Shown here: positions 39,566 through 47,317 of the stretch, piece after piece
How positions within the stretch are numbered: position 1 is the first letter of the stretch
How the letters are laid out: every line of letters starts with the position of its first letter
DNA from: Pseudomonas gingeri
GTDB taxonomy: Bacteria; Pseudomonadota; Gammaproteobacteria; Pseudomonadales; Pseudomonadaceae
NCBI RefSeq assembly: GCF_013386115.1
Contig: NZ_JACAOR010000005.1
Location: 124,001 to 188,000, forward strand
Direction: 5' to 3'
Length of the DNA: 64,000 bases
Translations under genes and position numbers: made by a program
The notes under the pieces: generated by a model
The model's input: only the letters and a program-made list of their open reading frames with translations
What the model was told of the DNA's origin: nothing
Database searches by the model: none

Positions 39566-40624
39566 TTAGTCCCACTCTTTGAGAAGGGTCGTCAGTGATG
39601 GCGTGTCTTTTGCCGCGAAGTATTTTTTTCTGAAGTGGTACTCGCATTTCGATATTTTGTGTTGTGTCTGTTTTCGGCTATTGAATTCTTTATTCAATGC
39701 GGCAAGAGAATTTTGGGATGAGGGGTATAGTTCTGATTTTTCTAGCAATTTTTCGATGGCTAAAAAAACCAGGTCCATGTAGTCCAGTGTGTCCTGGATG
39801 TACCTACGGCATTCCTCCTCCGTGACAGCACCTCTTCGGGCTAGTGAATAGAATTTTTCCTTGATGTCGTTGAAACCATCGATTCTAAAAATATTTGAAT
39901 AAATCCACTTGTAGTGTTTGTTTGTTATTCCTGTTAAGTAGGTGAAGCTCATTGTCGTCTTTAGCATCATGTCTCTTGCAATTTCGCATCCCATCCAGAG
40001 ATTCCCCGACTGCCAGCAGCCTTGCACGTCCTGGAATGCGTAAAATACGGGGAGTTTTTCTCGATGTGCCACATAAATATGTTTCTCGATGGGGATTCTG
40101 GATTTTAACTCGCGAAATATTTCCTCGTTCTCTAATGCATGTCCTGTTAACGACCGGTGAATCACATTGTTCTCGGTATTTGATAGTACGGGCTCATATA
40201 GAAAACGTTGATCGTGAGCGACTTGTTCGTAGGTTTTTTCGATTTTTAGTATGAGAGTGTCAAGTTCGGCGAATGTTATGTAATCCGCATCAATGTGGAT
40301 GCTGGTATCACCATAGAAATTCGTTGTGTTGTGAACGCCCTCGTTGCCGGTTATGTATCGATAATTGATGTCGGTAACCAGCGCGTGCTCGTTGGGTTCT
40401 ACGTCACTTGCTTTAGGTCTTTTCTCGCATATAACAATGCAATCGATGTCGGAGTGAATTGTTCCAATGCCTTCAATGAGACTGCCTGAAATGACCAGGA
40501 TGCTTGTGCTTTCCAGGATAACCTTGTCTCGCAAATATTTTTTTGGGATAGATATCTTTCCATCTAAAATGGAAACGCTGTCTTCGGATAGGCTTGATTT
40601 TGAGGTGTTGATGAGTGCTTTCAT
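39566..40624 (-). CDS. Minimal nucleotidyltransferase-fold protein (cluster gene 1)
   Basis: 352 residues. A DNA polymerase beta-type nucleotidyltransferase core is clear: ISGSLIEGIGTIHSDIDCIVI gives Gly47-Ser48 and the metal Asp59 and Asp61, with Asp112 in TSIHIDADYITF as probable third acidic residue. All three catalytic acids look intact, so activity is likely. The C-terminal about 200 residues are helical and charged, with FYAFQDVQGCWQSGNLWMGCEI in the middle. Substrates in this superfamily range from antibiotics and sugars to proteins and tRNA, so the target is open. AAGGAAG precedes ATG 40624. Lead gene of the operon. Confidence 0.85.
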   Translation of the reverse strand: MKALINTSKSSLSEDSVSILDGKISIPKKYLRDKVILESTSILVISGSLIEGIGTIHSDIDCIVICEKRPKASDVEPNEHALVTDINYRYITGNEGVHNTTNFYGDTSIHIDADYITFAELDTLILKIEKTYEQVAHDQRFLYEPVLSNTENNVIHRSLTGHALENEEIFRELKSRIPIEKHIYVAHREKLPVFYAFQDVQGCWQSGNLWMGCEIARDMMLKTTMSFTYLTGITNKHYKWIYSNIFRIDGFNDIKEKFYSLARRGAVTEEECRRYIQDTLDYMDLVFLAIEKLLEKSELYPSSQNSLAALNKEFNSRKQTQHKISKCEYHFRKKYFAAKDTPSLTTLLKEWD

Positions 40625-40688
40625 TGTTTGAGGCTTCCTTGTGCGAATACCTACTAGAAAGTTTGGTTGATCATCGTGTTGTGGTTTA

Positions 40689-40734
40689 ACGCTAGCTCCA
40701 GAATAATTGTGTTGTCAAAATTTTTACAAAATTT
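40689..40734 (-). promoter_or_regulatory. Predicted promoter of the AT-rich operon with twin CAAAATTT sites
   Basis: On the minus strand TTGACA (40718-40713) is a perfect -35, followed after 18 bases by TAGCGT (40694-40689) as a weak -10; the transcript would have a leader of about 60 bases. Two direct copies of CAAAATTT (plus-strand 40716-40723 and 40727-40734), one helical turn apart, overlap and flank the -35 and could be a regulator site. Confidence 0.5.
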
Positions 40735-40888
40735 CAGAAGGTTCCTTAATGTATTAGGCGTAAGTTTTGAAGTTGGAGTGAATTTGTCGTTGGTTTCTGA
40801 AGGGATTTTCCTACGTGTTGTGCATTTTTTGATTTAAGAAATATGGAAAGAGAACTTCAAGGATGTTCAGGCCCAATACTGCACAGTA

Positions 40889-40919
40889 AGCGCCGGCTCG
40901 CTAGCAAGCCGGTTCTTAT
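40889..40919. repeat. Degenerate REP element
   Basis: GCGCCGGCTCGCTAGCAAGC followed by CGGTTCTTATA resembles a decayed REP core with an altered centre. Confidence 0.6.
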
Positions 40920-41183
40920 AGAGCACGCTAAATTATCGGTCTTGAAGCATTTTTAAAGGCCGATGTAGTTTCTCGTCTAGTTCTGTGCCCGACAGCGCGG
41001 CGTCGAAAGGGGAGGGGGCTCCTGGAGGTACGGCGTTTCACCCTGAAAATGCTGCTACCAGACCCGACAGTAGGGCGTCGTGCTTTGACCCAGTGCGCAG
41101 GCATAGGCTGTGGTCTGATAAGCCACTGTTTCCGTCCGACGATGTTGCAGGCAAGATGAAGGTCTGCAACATCAGAAGACAGG

Positions 41184-42656
41184 ATGCTCTCCGTGACCGA
41201 AGCTTTTATTGTCGTGCAATCCCCCGAACAGGCCGTAGACCGCCTGGCCGAACTCCATGAGCGTGCTACCTCGGCCCTGAGCCAGGCGCTCAAGCGTTAC
41301 CTCAAGGACCGCGTCGAGCCCGATGCCGAACAGCGCGCCTTGTTCCGCTACCCCGAACTGCGCCTGACCTACACCTACCAGGGCGAAGTTCCGGCGACCA
41401 CCCGCGCCTACGCCAAGGTCCAGTTGCCGGGCACCTACAGTGTCACCGTCACCCATCCGGCCGCGTTTCGTAAATACCTGCTGGAACAGCTGGTGCCACT
41501 GATGCGCGATTTCACCGTGACGGTGGAAGTCGGCGTCAGCGAACAGAACATCCCTTATCCCTACGTCGTCGAGCAGGGCGATGAACTGGCCGGTTCCGGC
41601 GTGACCGCCGCGGCCCTGGCGCGGGTCTTCCCGAGCACCGACCTGTCCGCCGCCACCGATGGCATCGCCGACGGCCTGCATGATTGGGAAAACACCTCGC
41701 CATTGCCCCTGGCCCTGTTCGACGCCGCCCGTGTCGATTTCTCCCTGCGCCGCCTGGTGCACTACACCGGCAGCGACTGGCGCCATGTGCAGCCGTGGAT
41801 CCTGCTGACCAACTACCATCGTTATGTCGACCAGTTCATCCTCCATGGCCTGGAGCAACTGCGCGACGACCCGCGCTTCGTGCGCATGGTCTTGCCGGGC
41901 AACGTGATCATCGACAAGGGCATGGACTACGCCGATGCCCAGGCCATTGCCGCCGCGGTGGTCTGGCATCGCTACCAGATGCCGGCCTATCACCTGCAGG
42001 CCAACGATGGTCATGGCGTGACCCTGGTGAATATCGGCGTCGGCCCGTCCAACGCGAAGAACATCACCGACCACCTGGCGGTGTTGCGCCCCCATTGCTG
42101 GCTGATGATCGGCCACTGCGGGGGCCTGCGCCAATCCCAGACCATCGGCGACTATGTGCTGGCCCACGCCTACATGCGGCGTGACGGGATTCTCGATCGG
42201 GTGGTACCGCCGAATATCCCGATCCCCGCCCTGGCCGAAGTGCAGATGGCCTTGCAACAGGCCGCAGCCAACGTCACCGGGGAGAAGGGCGACGATCTCA
42301 AGAAGCGCCTGCGCACCGGCACCGTGCTGACCTACGACGACCGCAACTGGGAGCTGCGCTGGGCCCAGGAACGTCCGCTGATCAACCTGTCCCGCGCGGT
42401 GGCCGTGGATATGGAAAGCGGCACCATCGCCGCCCAGGGTTATCGCCTGCGCGTGCCGTATGGCACCTTGCTTTGTGTCTCGGACAAGCCGCTGCACAGC
42501 GAAATCAAGCTGCCGGGCTCGGCGAACGCGTTCTACGAGCGTGCCGTCAGCCAGCATCTGAAGATCGGCATCGCCGCGGTGGACCTGCTGCGTACCGAAC
42601 TGCACTCGCTGCATTCGCGCAAGCTGCGCAGCTTTGACGAGCCGCCGTTCCGTTAA
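41184..42656 (+). CDS. amn: AMP nucleosidase
   Basis: Hydrolyses AMP to adenine and ribose 5-phosphate. 490 residues, with an N-terminal regulatory AMP nucleosidase domain (about 1-170) and a C-terminal nucleoside-phosphorylase-type domain with VNIGVGPSNAKNITDHLAVLRP, MIGHCGGLRQSQTIGDYVLAHAY and the substrate-binding VAVDMESGTIAAQG. Its composition is core-like (about 65% G+C by a sample line). It begins about 560 bases from the AT-rich operon, on the opposite strand. A start a few codons downstream (MLSVTEAF vs later) cannot be excluded. Confidence 0.96.
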   Translation: MLSVTEAFIVVQSPEQAVDRLAELHERATSALSQALKRYLKDRVEPDAEQRALFRYPELRLTYTYQGEVPATTRAYAKVQLPGTYSVTVTHPAAFRKYLLEQLVPLMRDFTVTVEVGVSEQNIPYPYVVEQGDELAGSGVTAAALARVFPSTDLSAATDGIADGLHDWENTSPLPLALFDAARVDFSLRRLVHYTGSDWRHVQPWILLTNYHRYVDQFILHGLEQLRDDPRFVRMVLPGNVIIDKGMDYADAQAIAAAVVWHRYQMPAYHLQANDGHGVTLVNIGVGPSNAKNITDHLAVLRPHCWLMIGHCGGLRQSQTIGDYVLAHAYMRRDGILDRVVPPNIPIPALAEVQMALQQAAANVTGEKGDDLKKRLRTGTVLTYDDRNWELRWAQERPLINLSRAVAVDMESGTIAAQGYRLRVPYGTLLCVSDKPLHSEIKLPGSANAFYERAVSQHLKIGIAAVDLLRTELHSLHSRKLRSFDEPPFR

Positions 42657-42660
42657 GGGC

Positions 42661-42686
42661 GATTCACCCCGTCGGTGGGGTGAAAT
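42661..42686 (+). terminator. Possible terminator hairpin after amn
   Basis: TTCACCCC (42663-42670) and GGGGTGAA (42677-42684) form a perfect eight-base-pair stem just after the amn stop; no strong T-run follows, so it is a weak candidate. Confidence 0.4.
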
Positions 42687-42694
42687 CCGCTTGC

Positions 42695-42777
42695 TGTGGG
42701 AGCCGGCTTGCCAGCGATGAGGCCCTGAAGCTTTGCTGAGCTGCGCAGGACGCCATCGCCGGCAAGCCGGCTCCCAC
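42695..42777. repeat. REP pair
   Basis: TGTGGGAGCCGGCTTGCCAG and the inverted CATCGCCGGCAAGCCGGCTC with a spacer of about 35-40 bases, between amn and the pseudouridine synthase. Confidence 0.9.
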
Positions 42778-42850
42778 GGAACCGCGTCTGGAAAAAAAAG
42801 CCGGTACGCCCTAGCATGACGGCTCCTGATCTGCAGATATCTCCGTCGCC

Positions 42851-43483
42851 ATGTCCCGACCACCCCGTCCCGTCGTACGCCGTTCGGCTGCGAAAAGCCC
42901 CGTTGCGCCGCGTCGGGTCGCCAAGGCGCCGCCTGTCGAACCCAAGCTGATCCTGTTCAACAAACCCTTCGATGTGCTGACCCAGTTCAGCGACGGTGAG
43001 GGGCGCGCGACCCTCAAGGATTTCATCGACGTGGCGGGTGTCTACCCGGCCGGGCGCCTGGACCGCGACAGTGAAGGCCTGCTGCTGCTGACCAATGATG
43101 GCCAGCTTCAGGCACGCATCGCCGACCCGAAGCACAAGCTGGCGAAAACCTACTGGGTGCAGGTCGAAGGTGTGCCGACGGCGGAGCAGATCGAGCGCTT
43201 GTGCAAGGGCGTCGAGCTTAACGACGGCATGACCCTGCCGGCCCAGGCCCGGGCACTGGAAACGCCGGAACTGTGGCCGCGCAACCCGCCCGTGCGCTTT
43301 CGCCAGAGCATTCCCACCAGTTGGCTGGAACTGATCATTCGTGAAGGTCGTAACCGTCAGGTGCGGCGGATGACGGCGGCGGTCGGTTTGCCGACCTTGC
43401 GCCTGGTGCGGGTGCGTATTGGAGACTGGACCCTCGAAGGACTCGATCAGGGCCAGTGGAAGGAAGTCCCGGCGAGTTTATAG
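42851..43483 (+). CDS. rluE: RsuA/RluE-family pseudouridine synthase
   Basis: Makes a pseudouridine in rRNA; the pattern fits RluE, which modifies U2457 of 23S rRNA. 210 residues with a basic Pro/Arg/Ala-rich tail (about 1-30) and no S4 domain, as in RluE. The catalytic Asp is in [28 protein letters not shown] and [13 protein letters not shown] are also family blocks. ATG 42851. The symbol is by family resemblance. Confidence 0.88.
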   Translation: MSRPPRPVVRRSAAKSPVAPRRVAKAPPVEPKLILFNKPFDVLTQFSDGEGRATLKDFIDVAGVYPAGRLDRDSEGLLLLTNDGQLQARIADPKHKLAKTYWVQVEGVPTAEQIERLCKGVELNDGMTLPAQARALETPELWPRNPPVRFRQSIPTSWLELIIREGRNRQVRRMTAAVGLPTLRLVRVRIGDWTLEGLDQGQWKEVPASL

Positions 43484-43687
43484 GGAACCGGACTCGATCA
43501 AGCCGATCACCACGCTCTTGATCACGAACGCGGCGATACCCAGGCCCAGCACGAAGAACAGGATAAAGGTGCCGAAGCGCCCGGCCTTGGATTTTTTCGC
43601 CAGGTCCCAGACGATGAAGCCCATGAAAATGATCAGGATGCTGACCAGGCCGGTCATCATCCACTCTTCGAAAACGGCAGGATCCAT
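43478..43687 (-). CDS. DUF2788 small membrane protein
   Basis: 69 residues, two membrane helices (about 13-30 and 43-63) joined by a basic loop [15 protein letters not shown]. This is the DUF2788 family, found in gammaproteobacteria, function unknown. The 3' end overlaps the stop of the convergent pseudouridine synthase gene by six bases. ATG 43687 is preceded by GGAGAG. Confidence 0.88.
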   Translation of the reverse strand: MDPAVFEEWMMTGLVSILIIFMGFIVWDLAKKSKAGRFGTFILFFVLGLGIAAFVIKSVVIGLIESGSL

Positions 43688-43787
43688 CGAATCTCTCCAG
43701 CGCGAGCGGGGTAAAAAGCCGGCCGATTATACGCCAGGGGGAACCCGGGGACATTGACCTGCGTCGGTTTGACTCAGGCCCCGTGCT

Positions 43788-44270
43788 TCAGTTGCGCAGG
43801 TGGGTCAATGGCAGTTCGGTGCTGTTGAGCACCTGGTTCAGCACAAAGCTGGAGCGCACGCTGGTCACGCCTTCGATACGGGTCAGGTGCCCCAGCAGCA
43901 GCTTCTGGTAGTGGTCCATGTCCGGCACCACGACTTTCAACTGGTAGTCGGCATCCATTCCCGTCACCAGGCTGCACTCCAGGACCTGGGGCAGGGTGCG
44001 GATCGCCGCTTCGAAGTTCTCGAAGCGTTCCGGCGTATGCCGGTCCATGCCGATCAGCACATAGGCGGTCAGGCTCAGGCCGAGCATCTTGCGGTCGAGC
44101 AGGGCGACCTGGCGCGAGATGTAGCCGTCGTCTTCCAGTTGCTTGACCCGTCGCGAGCACGGCGATGGCGACAGACCGATGCGTTCGGCCAGTTCCTGGT
44201 TGGAGATGCGGGCATCGCGCTGCAATTCCGCCAGAATGCTCAGGTCGTATCGGTCGAGTTTGCTCATCAT
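43788..44270 (-). CDS. Lrp/AsnC family transcriptional regulator
   Basis: 160 residues: an N-terminal helix-turn-helix (LDRYDLSILAELQRDARISN, then AERIGLSPSPCSRRVKQLE) and a C-terminal RAM ligand-binding domain (VLIGMDRHTPERFENFEAAI.., CSLVTGMDADYQLKVVVPD). Members sense amino acids and act as octamers. Two Met codons at the start (44270, 44267) are equivalent. The target is unknown; no dad or amino-acid gene is adjacent. An intergenic region with a strong terminator lies upstream. Confidence 0.92.
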   Translation of the reverse strand: MMSKLDRYDLSILAELQRDARISNQELAERIGLSPSPCSRRVKQLEDDGYISRQVALLDRKMLGLSLTAYVLIGMDRHTPERFENFEAAIRTLPQVLECSLVTGMDADYQLKVVVPDMDHYQKLLLGHLTRIEGVTSVRSSFVLNQVLNSTELPLTHLRN

Positions 44271-44399
44271 TCAGGCCTTTCTCATAACTATTGCGCTGAA
44301 TTATCTATCTGAAGCGAATTATTGCGCAAGTCATGTTTATCTAAGCAATGTTCGCAATCCTCTGTCGTCGCGTCAGGCCTATTCTTATCACCAGAATCA

Positions 44400-44597
44400 C
44401 TGCAACAGAATCACTGCCCGGACATAGAGTCCACAGCGGCCCGCCGAATCAGGCGCGCCGCGGCCGACAATCCTACAGGGTTGCCCCGGCCCCCGGGCTG
44501 CACACGGTCCAGAAGACGGTGTGAGGTGAGCCGGCGTCAAAAGCGCCGAGCACGGACGAAATTCTCCAAAGGGAGGCCGACGGGCCTCCCTTTTTTA
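44400..44597 (+). ncRNA. Candidate small RNA ending at a strong intrinsic terminator
   Basis: The 424-base gap between the Lrp gene and the DUF6515 gene has no protein-coding signal. It ends with an excellent plus-strand terminator (44568-44597) that no upstream plus-strand gene needs. The preceding sequence is GC-rich with several local inverted repeats (for example GCCCCGG / CCCGGGC around 44481-44500, and CCGGCG / CGCCG near 44531-44548). The 5' end and promoter could not be fixed. I cannot match it to a named pseudomonad sRNA. Confidence 0.45.
44568..44597 (+). terminator. Strong intrinsic terminator
   Basis: AAAGGGAGGCC (44568-44578) pairs with GGCCTCCCTTT (44583-44593) around a four-base loop; the run of six T starts at 44591. 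Confidence 0.92.
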
Positions 44598-44694
44598 TTG
44601 CGCGAAATAAGTTGCGCGACTGATAAAGTGTTGCAGAACCGGAATCCGCTTTCCCAGTCTTATGGGTATGCCCTGAACCGCAGTGAGGAACCGC

Positions 44695-45837
44695 ATGAAA
44701 TCGCGCATCTGGCGTTTGGCAGGTGTTGGCTTGCTCTGTATGAGTGTCGGTGCGCAAGCGCTGGCTGAAGACCGGGGTGACGATAATCAGCAACATCCAC
44801 ATCCCAACGGCGGCCAGCGGGGCCCCGAAGGACGACCTGGCGGTAACGAGGGACGTCCGGCGAACAATCAGCCACGGCCGGAAAACAATCAGCCACGTCC
44901 ACAGGCTCCGCAACCACGGCCGCAAGCGCCGGAAGTTCGCCCGCAGCCACAGGTGCGACCGGAGGTGAATCAGGTTCGTCCGGAAAACAACCCGCGTTTC
45001 GAACGCCACGAACAAAACCCCGGCGGCCAGTGGCAGGCCCGCCCGCCACAGAACGACCCGAACCAGCAGGCGCGCCCGGCACCACCACCGCCGCAGAACA
45101 ACCTGCCGATCCAGGGCCGGCCCGACACCGTGCGCCAGACCCAGGAACCGCTGCGCGGCAACTACTCGGACATTCCCCGGCGCAATGGCTATAACCCCAA
45201 TCCGGGGTGGCAGCCGGGCAACAACAACGGCCGCCCCGGCGGTAGCTTCGATCATCCCAACGATCATCGCTGGGCCGGGCGTCCGTCCGGTCATGGCAAT
45301 GGCTGGGGCCCGGGGCCGCAATATCGTCCGGGTTATGTGGTCGACCGCTTCCCCGACCGCAACTGGCGTGTGCCGTACCGTGGCCAGGACTACTTCTTCT
45401 CCGGCGGCTACTGGTACCGCCCGCAGGGGCCGCGCTATGTCGTGGTCGCGCCGCCGCGGGGGATCCGGGTCAGCTACCTGCCCGATTACGCGCGGGAAGT
45501 CTGGGTCGGCAGTTCGCTGTTTTTCCTCGCGGCGGGCGCCTACTACCTCTATCAGGAAGACACCCAGGACTACGTGGTCGTCGATCCACCCACCGCCGCG
45601 CCGCAGGTGGCTCCCGCGCCGTCGGGCAATGGTTATGACGTGGTGGCGTATCCGGCCAACGGCCAGAGCCCGCAGCAGGTGCAGCAGGACGGCGAGGACT
45701 GTTATCGCTGGGCCGTACAGCAAAGCGGTTTCGATCCGGCCAATGTCACCTATGCACCGGATCCGGCGGTGGTGCAGACCTACCGCCAGGCCCAGGGCAA
45801 CTGCCTGAGCAGTCGCGGCTACCAGGTCAATTACTGA
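44695..45837 (+). CDS. DUF6515-like secreted protein, Pro/Arg/Asn-rich
   Basis: 380 residues. Signal peptide ends at about GAQALA (residue 25). Residues 26-190 are a low-complexity Pro/Arg/Asn/Gln stretch with repeats of the RPENNQPRPQ and PRPQAP type. The C-terminal half has aromatic, glycine-rich blocks (NWRVPYRGQDYFFSGGYWYR, PPRGIRVSYLPDYAREVWVG), then a hydrophobic segment SSLFFLAAGAYYLY and the pattern DCYRWAVQQSGFDP typical of this family. Probably periplasmic or outer-membrane associated; the role is unknown. ATG 44695 with AGGA upstream is preferred to the in-frame 44683. Confidence 0.82.
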   Translation: MKSRIWRLAGVGLLCMSVGAQALAEDRGDDNQQHPHPNGGQRGPEGRPGGNEGRPANNQPRPENNQPRPQAPQPRPQAPEVRPQPQVRPEVNQVRPENNPRFERHEQNPGGQWQARPPQNDPNQQARPAPPPPQNNLPIQGRPDTVRQTQEPLRGNYSDIPRRNGYNPNPGWQPGNNNGRPGGSFDHPNDHRWAGRPSGHGNGWGPGPQYRPGYVVDRFPDRNWRVPYRGQDYFFSGGYWYRPQGPRYVVVAPPRGIRVSYLPDYAREVWVGSSLFFLAAGAYYLYQEDTQDYVVVDPPTAAPQVAPAPSGNGYDVVAYPANGQSPQQVQQDGEDCYRWAVQQSGFDPANVTYAPDPAVVQTYRQAQGNCLSSRGYQVNY

Positions 45838-46728
45838 TCAGTCGCGGCGTTTCACCACTTCCCTGGGGTCGGCGTGCACCAGCACCTCTGCCTTCGGGTA
45901 GGCGGCATGGATCGCGTCGGCCGCCTGGTCGCTGAGGCCGTGGGCCACCGACAAGGTCAACTCTCCCGGCAATTCCAGGTGCAACTGCACGAACCAGTGG
46001 TTGCCGGAAACCCGCGTGCGCAAGTCATGGGCACCGAGCACCCCCGGCACGCCCTTGGCGAGTTCGAGCATGTGCTGGCTGATCTGCGGTGACAGCTCTT
46101 CATCCATCAGCACGGCAAAGCTTTCGCGGCCGATCTGGATCGCGCTCCACAGGATATAGACCGAGATCCCCAGGCCGAACCAGGCGTCGACCTGGGCGAA
46201 GCCGAAGCTGGCCAGGACCAGGGCCAGCAGGATGCTGCCGTTGAGCATCATGTCCGAACGGTAGTGCAGCGAGTCGGCGCGCACGGCGGTGGAACCGGTT
46301 TCGCGAATGACCCGGTGCTGCAGCACCAGCAGGGCGGCGGTGAGCGCCAGTGACAGCACGATCACACCGATGCTGATCCACGGCGCGCCCACCGGTTCCG
46401 GATGCTTGATCCGCTCCACCGCCTGCACCGCGATCAACACCGCACTACCGGCAATGAACAGCGCCTGGGCCATGCCCGACAGCGACTCGGCCTTGCCGTG
46501 GCCGTAACGGTGGTCGTCGTCCGCCGGGCGCAGGGCATAGTGCACCGCCAGCAGGTTGAGGAATGACGTCACGCCATCGAGCAGCGAGTCGGTCAATCCG
46601 GCGAGCATGCTCACCGAGCCGCTCAACCACCAGGCGATGGCCTTGGTCACGATCAGGATACAGGCGACCGACACCGAGGCCCGGGTGGCCAGGCGTAACA
46701 GGCGTGCGTGTTCCGGGCTGCTGCTCAT
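45838..46728 (-). CDS. Cation diffusion facilitator (FieF-like)
   Basis: Proton-coupled divalent cation exporter (iron/zinc type), 296 residues with six membrane helices and a cytoplasmic C-terminal domain. The transport-site residues are in LTDSLLDGVTSF (D-X3-D) and LHYRSDMMLNGS (H-X3-D). The cytoplasmic domain has GVLGAHDLRTRVSGNHWFVQLHLELP and VLVHADP. ATG 46728. Its 3' end abuts the DUF6515-like gene on the opposite strand. Confidence 0.93.
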   Translation of the reverse strand: MSSSPEHARLLRLATRASVSVACILIVTKAIAWWLSGSVSMLAGLTDSLLDGVTSFLNLLAVHYALRPADDDHRYGHGKAESLSGMAQALFIAGSAVLIAVQAVERIKHPEPVGAPWISIGVIVLSLALTAALLVLQHRVIRETGSTAVRADSLHYRSDMMLNGSILLALVLASFGFAQVDAWFGLGISVYILWSAIQIGRESFAVLMDEELSPQISQHMLELAKGVPGVLGAHDLRTRVSGNHWFVQLHLELPGELTLSVAHGLSDQAADAIHAAYPKAEVLVHADPREVVKRRD

Positions 46729-46788
46729 GGGTGAGGCGATCCTTCTTCTCGGGTATCGGGGCGGTCAGGCATCAGGGGGGGGCAGGGC

Positions 46789-47208
46789 TCAGGCGGACGG
46801 CCGCAGACCGTACATGGCCAGCTGTTGCAGGCTGCCCTTGTGCTGGATCAGGCGGGGGTCGTTGAGCGGCAGGGTCTGGCCCAGCTCGGCCTGGATGATG
46901 GCCTGCAGCTTGGTGTTGTCGACCTGGCCGTCGGCGCCGATGGCTTCGTGGAGTTTCTGCGGGGCGATCTGCGCGGTGGTGCCGCCAGGCAGGTAGATGG
47001 CGCCGGTGGCGAAGTCGATGCCGAAGGCGATCAGGCCGGGCAGTACATAGAACAGGATACCGATGGCGTCGAGCCCGGCCACCAGCGGGTCGATCTTGCC
47101 TTCGATCTGGCCGCGGCGATCCGGGAAGAAAATCGAGCCACAGGCGGTCAACTGGGTCAGCAAGGTGGCGACCAGCACACCACCGATAACGCGTGAAGGA
47201 ATACGCAT
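46789..47208 (-). CDS. YceK/YidQ-family lipoprotein
   Basis: 139 residues from ATG 47208 with AGGAGATC upstream. The signal peptide MRIPSRVIGGVLVATLLTQL ends in lipobox LTAC (Cys about 23). The mature part carries the YceK/YidQ-like pattern IDPLVAGLDAIGILFYVLPGLIAFGIDFATGAIYLPG. I recall orthologues sometimes labelled as polyribonucleotide nucleotidyltransferase, which the sequence does not support. Function unknown. Confidence 0.85.
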   Translation of the reverse strand: MRIPSRVIGGVLVATLLTQLTACGSIFFPDRRGQIEGKIDPLVAGLDAIGILFYVLPGLIAFGIDFATGAIYLPGGTTAQIAPQKLHEAIGADGQVDNTKLQAIIQAELGQTLPLNDPRLIQHKGSLQQLAMYGLRPSA

Positions 47209-47317
47209 GCAAAGATCTCCTGGAGGAAAGCCGAAACTATACAAGGGTCAACGCTTGAGACCCTGATTAATGCCGTGCAGTTCGCCGTTATACTCGGCAG
47301 TCAGTTTTGGAGCCACC

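Larger units (their letters stand above)
40625..41183. other. 559-base intergenic region between the AT-rich operon and amn
   Basis: The left 235 bases are AT-rich like the operon and hold its promoter. A degenerate REP follows at 40889-40919. A nine-base-pair hairpin, ATCGGTCTT / AAGGCCGAT (40935-40964), comes next. Near amn the imperfect repeats at 40988-41005 and 41063-41080 share CCCGACAG and GGCGTCG. Short open frames on both strands here have no coding support. Confidence 0.5.

Noticed and set aside
35697-40624. Prophage or integrative element carrying the AT-rich operon
   Set aside because: No integrase, transposase, structural or mobilisation gene lies in or beside it; transfer is suggested only by composition.
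40928-41293. Short open frames on both strands before amn
   Set aside because: They overlap each other and amn, contain arginine/serine-rich translations and lack start signals.
41172-42863. 563-codon open frame on the minus strand
   Set aside because: Antisense of amn running into a REP pair; composition typical of a shadow frame.
46789-47208. Polyribonucleotide nucleotidyltransferase label for the YceK-like lipoprotein
   Set aside because: A 139-residue lipoprotein with no RNase PH, KH or S1 domain cannot be PNPase.
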